Source: JAAZFF01 sp964405775
GTDB taxonomy: Bacteria; Verrucomicrobiota; Kiritimatiellia; RFP12; UBA3636
Length of the DNA: 41,338 bases
Reading direction: 5' to 3'
NCBI GenBank assembly: GCA_964405775.1
Contig: CAYOPG010000013.1
Span: 1 to 41,338 of the forward strand
In this document: piece after piece, positions 16,763 to 23,560 of the stretch
How the letters are laid out: each line of letters starts with the position of its first letter
Position numbering within the stretch: the first letter of the stretch is position 1
The notes under the pieces: model-generated
What the model saw: the letters and a program-made list of their open reading frames with translations, nothing else
Told to the model about the DNA's origin: nothing
Databases searched by the model: none
Made by a program: the position numbers and the translations under genes

Positions 16763-16969
16763 TTACTCCTTTTTCGGTACTGGCAGCACGAAATGCAGAT
16801 AGTCCGCGTTGATTACCCGCCAGCCAACCGGCGGGTGCTGGTTTAAATGCCAGGATGTGTCGGTGCTTATGTTCATGATTTTAGTCTGGTCATTATCTCC
16901 AGGGTTGTGCATGTTGCCCTCGCCGTCAAGAAACACGGGGGCATAGTTATCGCTCCGAATGCAAAGCAA
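16763..16969 (-). CDS. small hypothetical protein, possibly the 3' part of a broken gene
   Basis: The 68-residue frame starts at a TTG and contains RSDNYAPVFLDGEGNMHN, then a Trp/Pro-rich tail (HPPVGWRVINADYLHF) ending in PVPKKE. A GTG at the V of VFLDGEG could be the true start, matching the ATG of the copy at 15942. Only 6 bases separate its stop from the signal-peptide gene downstream, whose ribosome-binding site it contains. A second frame (16873-17142) with MTSSTNEFGLVPYNRIWTDEM overlaps its 5' end and may be the displaced N-terminal part of the same gene. Function is unknown. Confidence 0.4.
   Translation of the reverse strand: MLCIRSDNYAPVFLDGEGNMHNPGDNDQTKIMNISTDTSWHLNQHPPVGWRVINADYLHFVLPVPKKE
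16905..16957. repeat. 53-base direct repeat, copy 2
   Basis: This is the partner of 15911-15963, with differences at two positions. Here it lies inside the small frame 16763-16969. In the alternative frame it ends with the same ER-stop as copy 1 (HSER-stop against PPER-stop), which suggests that both copies once followed a secreted-protein gene. Confidence 0.85.
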
Positions 16970-17151
16970 AATGTGATTTTCAATATTTCAGCCATTACCA
17001 TCTCGTCCGTCCATATCCGGTTGTATGGCACCAAGCCAAACTCGTTAGTTGACGACGTCATTGTAGCATAAAACAAATTAAAGAATAGTTTTCTGTTAAA
17101 ACTGTCAAAAAACTGTGTGAAAAATGGGAATACACAGAGCATTCTTTTATA

Positions 17152-17180
17152 TTCTGTTTGTCATCCGATGATGCTATAAT
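17152..17180 (+). promoter_or_regulatory. candidate nadE promoter
   Basis: A consensus TATAAT at 17175-17180 lies 17 bases after a weak TTCTGT box at 17152-17157. The start codon is about 65 bases downstream. The -10 box is convincing and the -35 box is not. Confidence 0.45.
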
Positions 17181-17246
17181 GAAAGGCGTTACGCATGCGA
17201 CGTGCGATATAGTTTTAGGCAATTATAGAAAGTTCAGGGGGCTGTG

Positions 17247-19148
17247 ATGAAAGGGTTTTTCCGTTTGGCTGCGGCGGTGCCGGTATTGAAGGTGGGCGAC
17301 CCGTCTTTCAATGCCGACAGGATTATAGAGGCATATTCGGAGGCTGTCGCCGCCGGAGCGTCGATAGTCGCCTTTCCGGAACTGTCTATTACAGGATATT
17401 CTTGCGGCGACATGTTCGACCAGACGGTTCTTATTGACGCGTCCATGAATGCGCTAACGAGAGTTGCCGCAGCCACCAGAAACAGTGCCTCCGCGGTGAT
17501 AGTGGGGCTACCCCTCCGCGTTGAATCCCGTCTTTTCAATGCCGCAGCCGTGGTGATGAGCGGCGAGATTGTTGGGATTGCGTTCAAAGAGTACCTGCAA
17601 AACTACCGCGAATTCCATGAGAAACGCAATTTCAATTCTGTAAGGGAGTTTAACGCCACGAGCGTGAAAATTGCGGGCGCCGATGTGCCTGCCGGAGCTG
17701 GACTCGTTTTCGACGCTGGAGGCGCGTTCAGATTCGGCGTCGAAATTTCCGAAGATTTGCACGCGATGATACCGCCATCGGCAAATTTGGCAATCGGCGG
17801 AGCACAGGCGGTGTTCAACCTTGCCGCGGAGAGCGAAATCGTGGGCAAGGCGGACTTCCGCCGCGGGCTTGTTATCAGCCAGAGCTTTCGCCTATCCGGC
17901 ACATACGTCCTGGCTGGGGCGGGAGTTAATGAATCAACGTCGGACGTCGTGTTCAGCGGCCATTCAATAATCGCGGAAAACGGCAGGGTCGTAGCTCAAA
18001 ACGAACGCTTCCTCCGAAACACATCGATAATATACGCGGACATCAAGCCAGCGTGGTGCGACAGGCTTCGGGCTTCTTGGACTGCGTTCAACGACGGTGT
18101 GCAGAGCTCACCCTGCCGACGCGTGGAAATCGCCGCCCTCCCTGAATCGCCGGATCTTAAACATGCGGCCATCTCGTCGCACCCGTTCTTGCCTGCTGAT
18201 GACGTGGCAGAGTCCGGACACTGCCACGAAGTTATGGAAATCCAGTCTGCCGGACTTGCCAAGCGCATCGAACACACTGGTGCGAAGAGGCTGTTGATAG
18301 GAGTTTCGGGCGGACTCGATTCGACGCTTGCAATGCTTGTTTGCGCCAAGACCTGCGACAATCTTGGACTACCGCGCAATTTCATCTGCGCTGTGACAAT
18401 GCCAGGCTTCGGCACAACTGAGCGCACGCGCGATAATGCGGACAAGCTTTCCGAACTGCTGGGTGCCGAGCTCCGGAGGATTCCTATTACGGAGTCAGTC
18501 AGAGTGCATTTTGCGGACATCGGGCACGACCCTTCTAACACCAACTCTGTTTACGAAAACTCTCAGGCAAGGGAGCGCACGCAGATTCTTATGGATCTGG
18601 CAAATGCCGAGGGCGGGTTCGTGGTTGGCACGGGCGACCTTTCTGAAATAGCGCTCGGATGGAGCACTTACAACGGCGACCACATGTCGATGTACAACGT
18701 CAATTGCTCTGTTCCAAAGACCCTGGTTCGTTTTCTAATAAGACAGCACGCCGAGGAGTCAGAGCCAGAGCTAGCGACAGTTCTGAGAGACATTGCGGAC
18801 ACGCCCGTCTCTCCCGAGCTTCTCCCCGGAGCGCAGCACACTGAAAGCATCATAGGAAGATACGACCTGCATGATTTCTTTCTGTATCACTTCATATTGT
18901 ACGGAGAGGAACCGAACACGCTCGCGGAACTCGCCAGCAAGGCTTTCGGTCGAAACGCAAGGCCAGAAGAGATAAAGAAGGCGCTAGGGGTTTTTCTGAG
19001 TCGCTTTGTGCGTCAGCAGTTTAAGCGCAACGCGGCGCCAGACGGCCCGAAGGTAGGCATTATCGGTCTATCGCAGCGCGGCGACTGGCTTTGCCCATCG
19101 GATGCGAGCTCCTCCGTTTGGAACAAATGGCTGGAAAACCGGGTCTAA
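17247..19148 (+). CDS. nadE: NAD+ synthetase, two-domain, with altered glutaminase nucleophile
   Basis: NadE converts deamido-NAD to NAD with ATP, taking ammonia from glutamine in two-domain enzymes. The 633 residues comprise an N-terminal nitrilase-type glutaminase domain (1-280) and a C-terminal synthetase domain (from 330). The P-loop GVSGGLDSTLAML lies near 351, and QFKRNAAPDGPKVG and LSQRGDWLCPSDAS near the end are typical. In the glutaminase domain the catalytic Glu (FPELSITGY, about 45) and Lys (FKEYLQNYREF, about 114) are present. The nucleophile position, normally Cys in EICEDLW, reads EISEDLH, with Ser168 encoded by TCC at 17748-17750. Glutamine use may therefore be lost and free ammonia used instead. 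The ATG at 17247 follows AGGGGG; a GTG at 17244 is also possible. Confidence 0.93.
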   Translation: MKGFFRLAAAVPVLKVGDPSFNADRIIEAYSEAVAAGASIVAFPELSITGYSCGDMFDQTVLIDASMNALTRVAAATRNSASAVIVGLPLRVESRLFNAAAVVMSGEIVGIAFKEYLQNYREFHEKRNFNSVREFNATSVKIAGADVPAGAGLVFDAGGAFRFGVEISEDLHAMIPPSANLAIGGAQAVFNLAAESEIVGKADFRRGLVISQSFRLSGTYVLAGAGVNESTSDVVFSGHSIIAENGRVVAQNERFLRNTSIIYADIKPAWCDRLRASWTAFNDGVQSSPCRRVEIAALPESPDLKHAAISSHPFLPADDVAESGHCHEVMEIQSAGLAKRIEHTGAKRLLIGVSGGLDSTLAMLVCAKTCDNLGLPRNFICAVTMPGFGTTERTRDNADKLSELLGAELRRIPITESVRVHFADIGHDPSNTNSVYENSQARERTQILMDLANAEGGFVVGTGDLSEIALGWSTYNGDHMSMYNVNCSVPKTLVRFLIRQHAEESEPELATVLRDIADTPVSPELLPGAQHTESIIGRYDLHDFFLYHFILYGEEPNTLAELASKAFGRNARPEEIKKALGVFLSRFVRQQFKRNAAPDGPKVGIIGLSQRGDWLCPSDASSSVWNKWLENRV

Positions 19149-19210
19149 ATCCTTTTTATATCGCGTGATGACACAATAAAAACGCGCCACTCGGCGTTCG
19201 TTGTATATAT

Positions 19211-19849
19211 GTGGCGCTCCGCAAACGCATGGCAAAGAGAACAACGCAAATCACCGCAGAAACGGACGACGGGACGCTTTTCGATCGGTTCCGCAAACAC
19301 GGCGACGAAGCGGCGTTCGAAGCCCTCGTGTCGAGACATTCAGAATCTCTGATGCGATTTATCCGCGGGATGTTAGGACGGGATTCGGCGTATGCGGACG
19401 ACGCATATCAGGATACATGGATCAAGGCAATAGACAACAGTGGCAAATGGAAAGGGGGAAGTTTCAAGGCGTGGCTCACAGTGATAGCACGCAACACGGT
19501 TATAGACATATTCAGGCGGACAAAACCTACGCTCAGCTTAGACGAGGAGAACAAATCCGGAGTGGCGTTCGTGGAGAACGTGACCGATGCGGGCAGGATT
19601 CCGGGCGAGGCGCTTGCAAGTGAAGAAACGGAGAGGTTGGTTGCGGAGGAGGTAATGGCGCTGCCGGAGAGTCAGAGGGAGGTTTTTCTGATGCGAGTCG
19701 AGCAGGATATGAGTTTCAAGGAGATTGCAGAGACGCTGGATATACCGCTAAACACGGCACTTGGAAGAATGCACTATGCAACGCGAAAGCTGCGGGCGGC
19801 ACTGTCAGAAAAACTGGAGGGATACCATCTTCCCGAAACTGGAGAATGA
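19211..19849 (+). CDS. ECF-type RNA polymerase sigma factor
   Basis: The protein (212 residues from GTG 19211, 206 from ATG 19229) is an extracytoplasmic-function sigma factor that directs RNA polymerase to a small regulon. Region 2 is seen as EALVSRHSESLMRFIRGML and DDAYQDTWIKAI (about residues 40-75), followed by FKAWLTVIARNTVIDIFRR, which contacts the -10 element. Region 4 is ALPESQREVFLMRVEQDMS with SFKEIAETLDIPLNTALGRM (about 150-190), the -35 helix-turn-helix. Neither start has a good ribosome-binding site. The next two genes, a one-helix membrane protein and a lipoprotein, follow closely, which suggests envelope-linked control. Confidence 0.92.
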   Translation: MALRKRMAKRTTQITAETDDGTLFDRFRKHGDEAAFEALVSRHSESLMRFIRGMLGRDSAYADDAYQDTWIKAIDNSGKWKGGSFKAWLTVIARNTVIDIFRRTKPTLSLDEENKSGVAFVENVTDAGRIPGEALASEETERLVAEEVMALPESQREVFLMRVEQDMSFKEIAETLDIPLNTALGRMHYATRKLRAALSEKLEGYHLPETGE

Positions 19850-19852
19850 CTT

Positions 19853-20317
19853 ATGAACAATGATGTGGAAAACAAAATAGATGAGGAAATCTGCGGCGTA
19901 GCCTCGCGCGGTCTTGCGACCATGCTGAAAGGAGACGTGTCGGCGGTTGCAGCCGACCGCGTACGCGAAGCGGCGCGGAACCATGCTCGCGCGGTACGGA
20001 TGCGCCGGACTTGGAAACGCCTTGCTACCGGAGTGACCGCCACGGCGGCAAGTCTGGCCATCATACTATCAGCCGCGCTGCATACGGATCGCGGAGGACC
20101 GCAGGAGGTCGATCTGGAGACGTGCATGGCGCTGGTGGCGCTTTCGACAGTTGTTACGGAATACAACGGGGCGGCAAATGACAGCATTGAATCTGCCATC
20201 GGCTCGGCGCCCGCGGAAGAGGAATATGTGGTAGACTTCGAGTCACTTGCGGACAGACTTTTGCTCATGCAGGATTCGGCGCTTGTATTCGACGACTACT
20301 ATGCCCTAAGTTACTAA
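19853..20317 (+). CDS. single-pass membrane protein in anti-sigma position
   Basis: The 154-residue protein has a cytoplasmic N-terminal part of about 58 residues, a basic stretch (RMRRTWKRLATG) and one likely membrane helix ATAASLAIILSAAL at about 63-76. An acidic C-terminal part follows, rich in Asp, Glu and Tyr. This topology and its position 3 bases after an ECF sigma gene suggest an anti-sigma factor. The zinc-binding His-x3-Cys-x2-Cys motif of the common class is absent, so the call rests on context. GGAG lies 8 bases before the ATG, inside the sigma stop region, which indicates coupled expression. Confidence 0.55.
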   Translation: MNNDVENKIDEEICGVASRGLATMLKGDVSAVAADRVREAARNHARAVRMRRTWKRLATGVTATAASLAIILSAALHTDRGGPQEVDLETCMALVALSTVVTEYNGAANDSIESAIGSAPAEEEYVVDFESLADRLLLMQDSALVFDDYYALSY

Positions 20318-20339
20318 ACCAGAACAAATGGAGTGAAGA

Positions 20340-20873
20340 ATGAAAACCAATAATAAAGCGTTATTCATGACGGCGTTGGCGTTTGCGGCAGTCTTCGCCG
20401 GCTGCAACTACGTGAGTCCCCTCGTGGAGAAAGACAAAGTTCCAGTTGACGCCGAGCTTCTTGGCGTCTGGGAACTGATTCCAGGTGAAGAAAATCCGAG
20501 CCAGGAGAAGTTCGAGGCGCTTATCCTCAAGTTTTCTGACACTGAATACGCGATACAATACCCGCGGCGGGACAAAGAGACGCTTTTCTTTAGAGGCTAT
20601 CTGATTGAACTCGGAGGCGTGAATTTTCTGCAGACGCAACTCATAGGCTCTGAGGCTGGTTCCGCGGATCCCAAAGATCGGAAATACGATGTGCTAGCTT
20701 TCAGCATCGAGGGCGACACACTCACGACTGCCATGCTTAACACCGAAATCGTTAACAAAGCCGAGACCTCATCAGAAAAACTCCGGGAAGACTTTTTGTC
20801 CAACAAAGACAACCCAAAACTATTCATCAACGAGGCGAGATTCCGAAAAAAAACACCGGCAGCTCCCAAATAA
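20340..20873 (+). CDS. lipoprotein of unknown function
   Basis: The 177-residue product begins with a lipoprotein signal: Lys-rich start, hydrophobic ALFMTALAFAAVFAG and the lipobox Cys at about residue 22 (FAGC). The mature protein starts with an acidic linker and LLGVWELIPGEEN, then a beta-rich body including ILKFSDTEYAIQYP and EGDTLTTAMLN. The layout recalls lipocalin-like or DUF-type lipoproteins that report a change in level, but I cannot name the family. GGAG stands 7 bases before the ATG. It is the third gene of the sigma-factor unit and could be a target or sensor of the system. Confidence 0.7.
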   Translation: MKTNNKALFMTALAFAAVFAGCNYVSPLVEKDKVPVDAELLGVWELIPGEENPSQEKFEALILKFSDTEYAIQYPRRDKETLFFRGYLIELGGVNFLQTQLIGSEAGSADPKDRKYDVLAFSIEGDTLTTAMLNTEIVNKAETSSEKLREDFLSNKDNPKLFINEARFRKKTPAAPK

Positions 20874-20988
20874 GAACATACCTGAGATTTAGGTGGCAGT
20901 GTGCTCTCCCCGACACATATACACGACTCGTCCAAGCATGCTGCCAGTATTGAAACGAGCATAACCAACGTATCACAAAGGCTGTTGA

Positions 20989-21795
20989 ATGAATAACATG
21001 TCGACATCAAATCGGCTTCGCATGGACGGAAAGAAAGCCGTCGTAACCGGCGGCGCGGCGGGCATCGGGAAGTGCATTGTAAAGACGCTTGCCGAGGGCG
21101 GCGCAAAGGTCTTCTTCATAGACAACAGCAAAGATGATATAGACAGGACCGGCAAAGAATTCTCCGCCGCCGGACTTGATGCGGTGCCTTATATCGGCGA
21201 TATCGCGGATGAGAGCGTATTGAAGGAGTTCGCGGCATTCGTATTGGGATCAGCCCCCAACGGTATCGATCTGCTTGTAAACAACGCATGCATAAGCCGG
21301 GGAGGTCTAAACACGTATTGCTCTTACGTTGATTTCAACTACGTACTGCGTGTTGGTATAAGCGCTCCATACATGCTCACTCAGCTCTTTTCCGAACATT
21401 TCCTTAATGGTGCGTCAATCGTCAACATCGCTTCAAGCCGCGCGTTTATGTCTCAGCCCGACACTGAGAGCTATAGCGCCGCCAAAGGTGGCATTATCGC
21501 CCTAACGCACGCAATGGCGGCAAGCCTTGCGGGGCGTGTCAGGGTCAATTCCATCTCACCTGGCTGGATCGACACGGGAATGTACCACAGCACAGGACGC
21601 AAGGCGGATTATTCAGAGAGCGACATCAAGCAGCACACCAGCGGCAGAGTCGGTGAGCCGGAGGATATCGCCAGTGCCGTGATGTTTCTGGCAGACAACC
21701 GGAACTCATTCATAAACGCTGAGAACATTGTCATTGATGGCGGTATGACGAGGCTAATGATCTACCATAATGACCACGGCTGGACTATGCATTGA
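20989..21795 (+). CDS. short-chain dehydrogenase/reductase
   Basis: This is a 268-residue classical SDR that transfers hydride between NAD(P) and a keto or hydroxyl group. The cofactor loop is VVTGGAAGIGKCI at about residues 18-30, and the structural LLVNNACIS lies near 99. The catalytic Ser is in IVNIASSRAF near 145, with the Tyr-x3-Lys in YSAAKGG near 161. The C-terminal VRVNSISPGWIDTG is typical. An acidic residue (FFIDN) at the end of the second strand points to NAD rather than NADP. It resembles FabG and glucose 1-dehydrogenase-type enzymes; without substrate clues the product name stays general. It is followed by an intergenic region with its own promoter. Confidence 0.87.
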   Translation: MNNMSTSNRLRMDGKKAVVTGGAAGIGKCIVKTLAEGGAKVFFIDNSKDDIDRTGKEFSAAGLDAVPYIGDIADESVLKEFAAFVLGSAPNGIDLLVNNACISRGGLNTYCSYVDFNYVLRVGISAPYMLTQLFSEHFLNGASIVNIASSRAFMSQPDTESYSAAKGGIIALTHAMAASLAGRVRVNSISPGWIDTGMYHSTGRKADYSESDIKQHTSGRVGEPEDIASAVMFLADNRNSFINAENIVIDGGMTRLMIYHNDHGWTMH

Positions 21796-21849
21796 AAAAC
21801 GCAGCCCCAAACGTTAGCCACAAGAGCTAGTCATAAACAATTGCAGCAC

Positions 21850-21944
21850 GGCAGCGCCTGTCCAATTCGTTGATTTCTTGAACTTCCTGACGCATTGGGC
21901 TATAATGCAGGCTTTTTAATCAACCAAATTGGACAGTTGCTGCC
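21850..21944. repeat. 26-base inverted repeat flanking the ferredoxin promoter
   Basis: The left arm 21850-21875 and the right arm 21918-21944 are inverted copies. GGCAGC, CTGTCCAATT and GTTGATT all pair, interrupted by a 2-base mismatch and a 1-2 base asymmetry. About 23 of 26 positions match. The 42-base centre holds the complete promoter. Because transcription should start in the centre, the two arms are not both in the RNA, so the element is more likely a DNA-level site than an RNA hairpin. Confidence 0.75.
21878..21906 (+). promoter_or_regulatory. strong promoter of the ferredoxin gene
   Basis: TTGAAC at 21878-21883 and a consensus TATAAT at 21901-21906 are separated by 17 bases. The predicted start near 21913 gives a leader of about 65 bases. 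Both boxes lie between the arms of the inverted repeat. Confidence 0.75.
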
Positions 21945-21979
21945 AGCGGCTGATTCCAGCATACAAACAGGAGTGTAAT

Positions 21980-22153
21980 ATGGCACACGTAATAGACCAA
22001 GAAAAATGCATCGGCTGCGAAGCGTGCATCGAGACCTGCCCGGTAGAGGCGATCAGCAAACAGGGCGAAAAATGCGTAATCGATCCGGAAGCATGTGTGG
22101 ATTGCGGCGCCTGTGAAGGTGTCTGCCCCACCGAAGCTATCTCAGCGGAATAA
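21980..22153 (+). CDS. 2[4Fe-4S] ferredoxin
   Basis: The 57-residue electron carrier has two full cluster motifs: CIGCEACIETCPVEAI at about residues 10-25 and CVDCGACEGVCPTEAI at about 40-55. Each gives Cys-x2-Cys-x2-Cys-x3-Cys-Pro. This is the clostridial-type low-potential ferredoxin, common in anaerobes. AGGAG stands 6 bases before the ATG at 21980; the open frame upstream is not used. It has its own strong promoter in an unusual inverted repeat. The partner oxidoreductase is not identified; the glycosyltransferase that follows is probably unrelated. Confidence 0.95.
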   Translation: MAHVIDQEKCIGCEACIETCPVEAISKQGEKCVIDPEACVDCGACEGVCPTEAISAE

Positions 22154-22177
22154 GCGGATTCGCCCACGGCATGAGCC

Positions 22178-23524
22178 ATGCGGATCGTCTATATCATCCC
22201 TGGTCCGGCCGGACCTTTCTTTGAGAAAAACAGTCTGCGCGAACAGGCGCTGGTCGCCGAGCTACGCTGGTACGGCCACGACGTCCTGTTCGTTCCGGTT
22301 CTTTTTCCTATCAACGACGATACGCCGACTGCCCTGGCTGGCGAAGCAGGTCTGCTTCCGCTAGGGGCAGTCAGGCTCTATGCTCTGCAGAGCACGCCCC
22401 GCTTGGCGCGTCATGCGCCGGAATGGTTCTGGCGCGCGATCGACCGTCCCTTCCTGCGCAAACACGTGATAAAACGCGTTATGGGTTCGCCGAAAAGATT
22501 CAACGAATTCATAAAGGACGCGCTTGACGGGCGAAACGGAGTGCTTTCAACTGCTATAGAGAATCTCAGCGACTGGCTCCGCACGCACCAGAAGCCTGAC
22601 GTGGTGTATATCTCTACCCCATTCCTACTCGGAGTGGCACCGATGATGAAAAAAGCCCTGCGCGTGCCCATCGCATGCGCTATGAATTCTGAGCTTGACG
22701 AAATTTCCCACCTGCGCGGCCCGGATGCAATTATAATGCTCACGAAGTTGCGTAGCGCGGTATCCGATGCGGACGGGTTCATCCCGGTCAGTAATTTTCA
22801 TTCTGAGCGCGTACAGCGCAGACTCGGTATTGCTACATCTGCAACCCGTCCGGTTCATCCCGGAATATATGTAGACAACATCCCTTTCACACCACCGCCC
22901 GAGGCGGCGGCTATCGGCGTTATAGTACGAGAAGGCGGAACGCCATCGGCCATCAGTCCAGAAATGGCAGTTTCTGTCCTCAAGCAGCCTGACACAGCCG
23001 GAAGCCGGGCGATTCGCGTTGCAATAGAAGCCTCTCCGTTGCGAACCTCCCGCCGCCAGCGTGACGATGGTGTAGTCCGCGCCGTCACGGACGCGGGTGG
23101 CAGTGTGGAGACTCTGCCACGCAACAACATTGAACTCCACACTTTCTTCGCATCTCTCGACGTGGCAATATTTATCCATCCGGAGCAGCCGCCATCCTTT
23201 GATTACGCGGTGCTTGAGGCGCTCGCCTGCGGAGTGCCTGTGCTGCTACCCGATACCGGGGCAAACCGGGAAATTTCCGGACTTTCGGACGCCGTCTTCC
23301 TATACGGCACCGTATACGAGTTGGGGACAGTGGCTGCAAAACTCTCCTCGGCAAGCCGCGAGGAAAAGTCCGCTCTGCGCCGGACTGCACGCAGTAGCGT
23401 TGAACACTGTTTTTCGATGCCTCGGATGGCGCAGGAGACGGCCGAGGCGCTGCAGACAATCATCAGCCGCAATTCGCCGCCCCCCGAGACCTGGCCGAAG
23501 CCTCCAACCCTCGCCATATCGTGA
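22178..23524 (+). CDS. glycosyltransferase, GT-B fold, family 4-like
   Basis: The 448-residue enzyme likely transfers a sugar from a nucleotide-sugar donor to an envelope glycan or lipid. The N-terminal Rossmann domain starts with MRIVYIIPGPAG and LREQALVAELRWYGHDVLFVPV, as in GT4 enzymes. A putative acceptor-side segment includes KPDVVYISTPFLLG near 138. The C-terminal donor domain has PPSFDYAVLEALACGVPVLLPDTGANREI near 340-365, the usual Glu-containing motif that binds the donor. The exact sugar and acceptor are unknown, and no polysaccharide cluster surrounds it. It ends 36 bases before dnaE. Confidence 0.83.
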   Translation: MRIVYIIPGPAGPFFEKNSLREQALVAELRWYGHDVLFVPVLFPINDDTPTALAGEAGLLPLGAVRLYALQSTPRLARHAPEWFWRAIDRPFLRKHVIKRVMGSPKRFNEFIKDALDGRNGVLSTAIENLSDWLRTHQKPDVVYISTPFLLGVAPMMKKALRVPIACAMNSELDEISHLRGPDAIIMLTKLRSAVSDADGFIPVSNFHSERVQRRLGIATSATRPVHPGIYVDNIPFTPPPEAAAIGVIVREGGTPSAISPEMAVSVLKQPDTAGSRAIRVAIEASPLRTSRRQRDDGVVRAVTDAGGSVETLPRNNIELHTFFASLDVAIFIHPEQPPSFDYAVLEALACGVPVLLPDTGANREISGLSDAVFLYGTVYELGTVAAKLSSASREEKSALRRTARSSVEHCFSMPRMAQETAEALQTIISRNSPPPETWPKPPTLAIS

Positions 23525-23560
23525 GACAGTCAAACACCCTACCCCTCACGTTGTTTCCCA

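Noticed and set aside
15040..17142. An insertion sequence as cause of the 53-base repeats
   Set aside because: No transposase-like frame, terminal inverted repeats or target duplication can be seen; the repeats lie at matching places in two paralogous units, so tandem duplication explains them better.
21929..21979. A longer ferredoxin with 17 more residues
   Set aside because: The AGGAG before 21980 and the usual ferredoxin start fix the shorter form; the extra part lies in the right arm of the inverted repeat.
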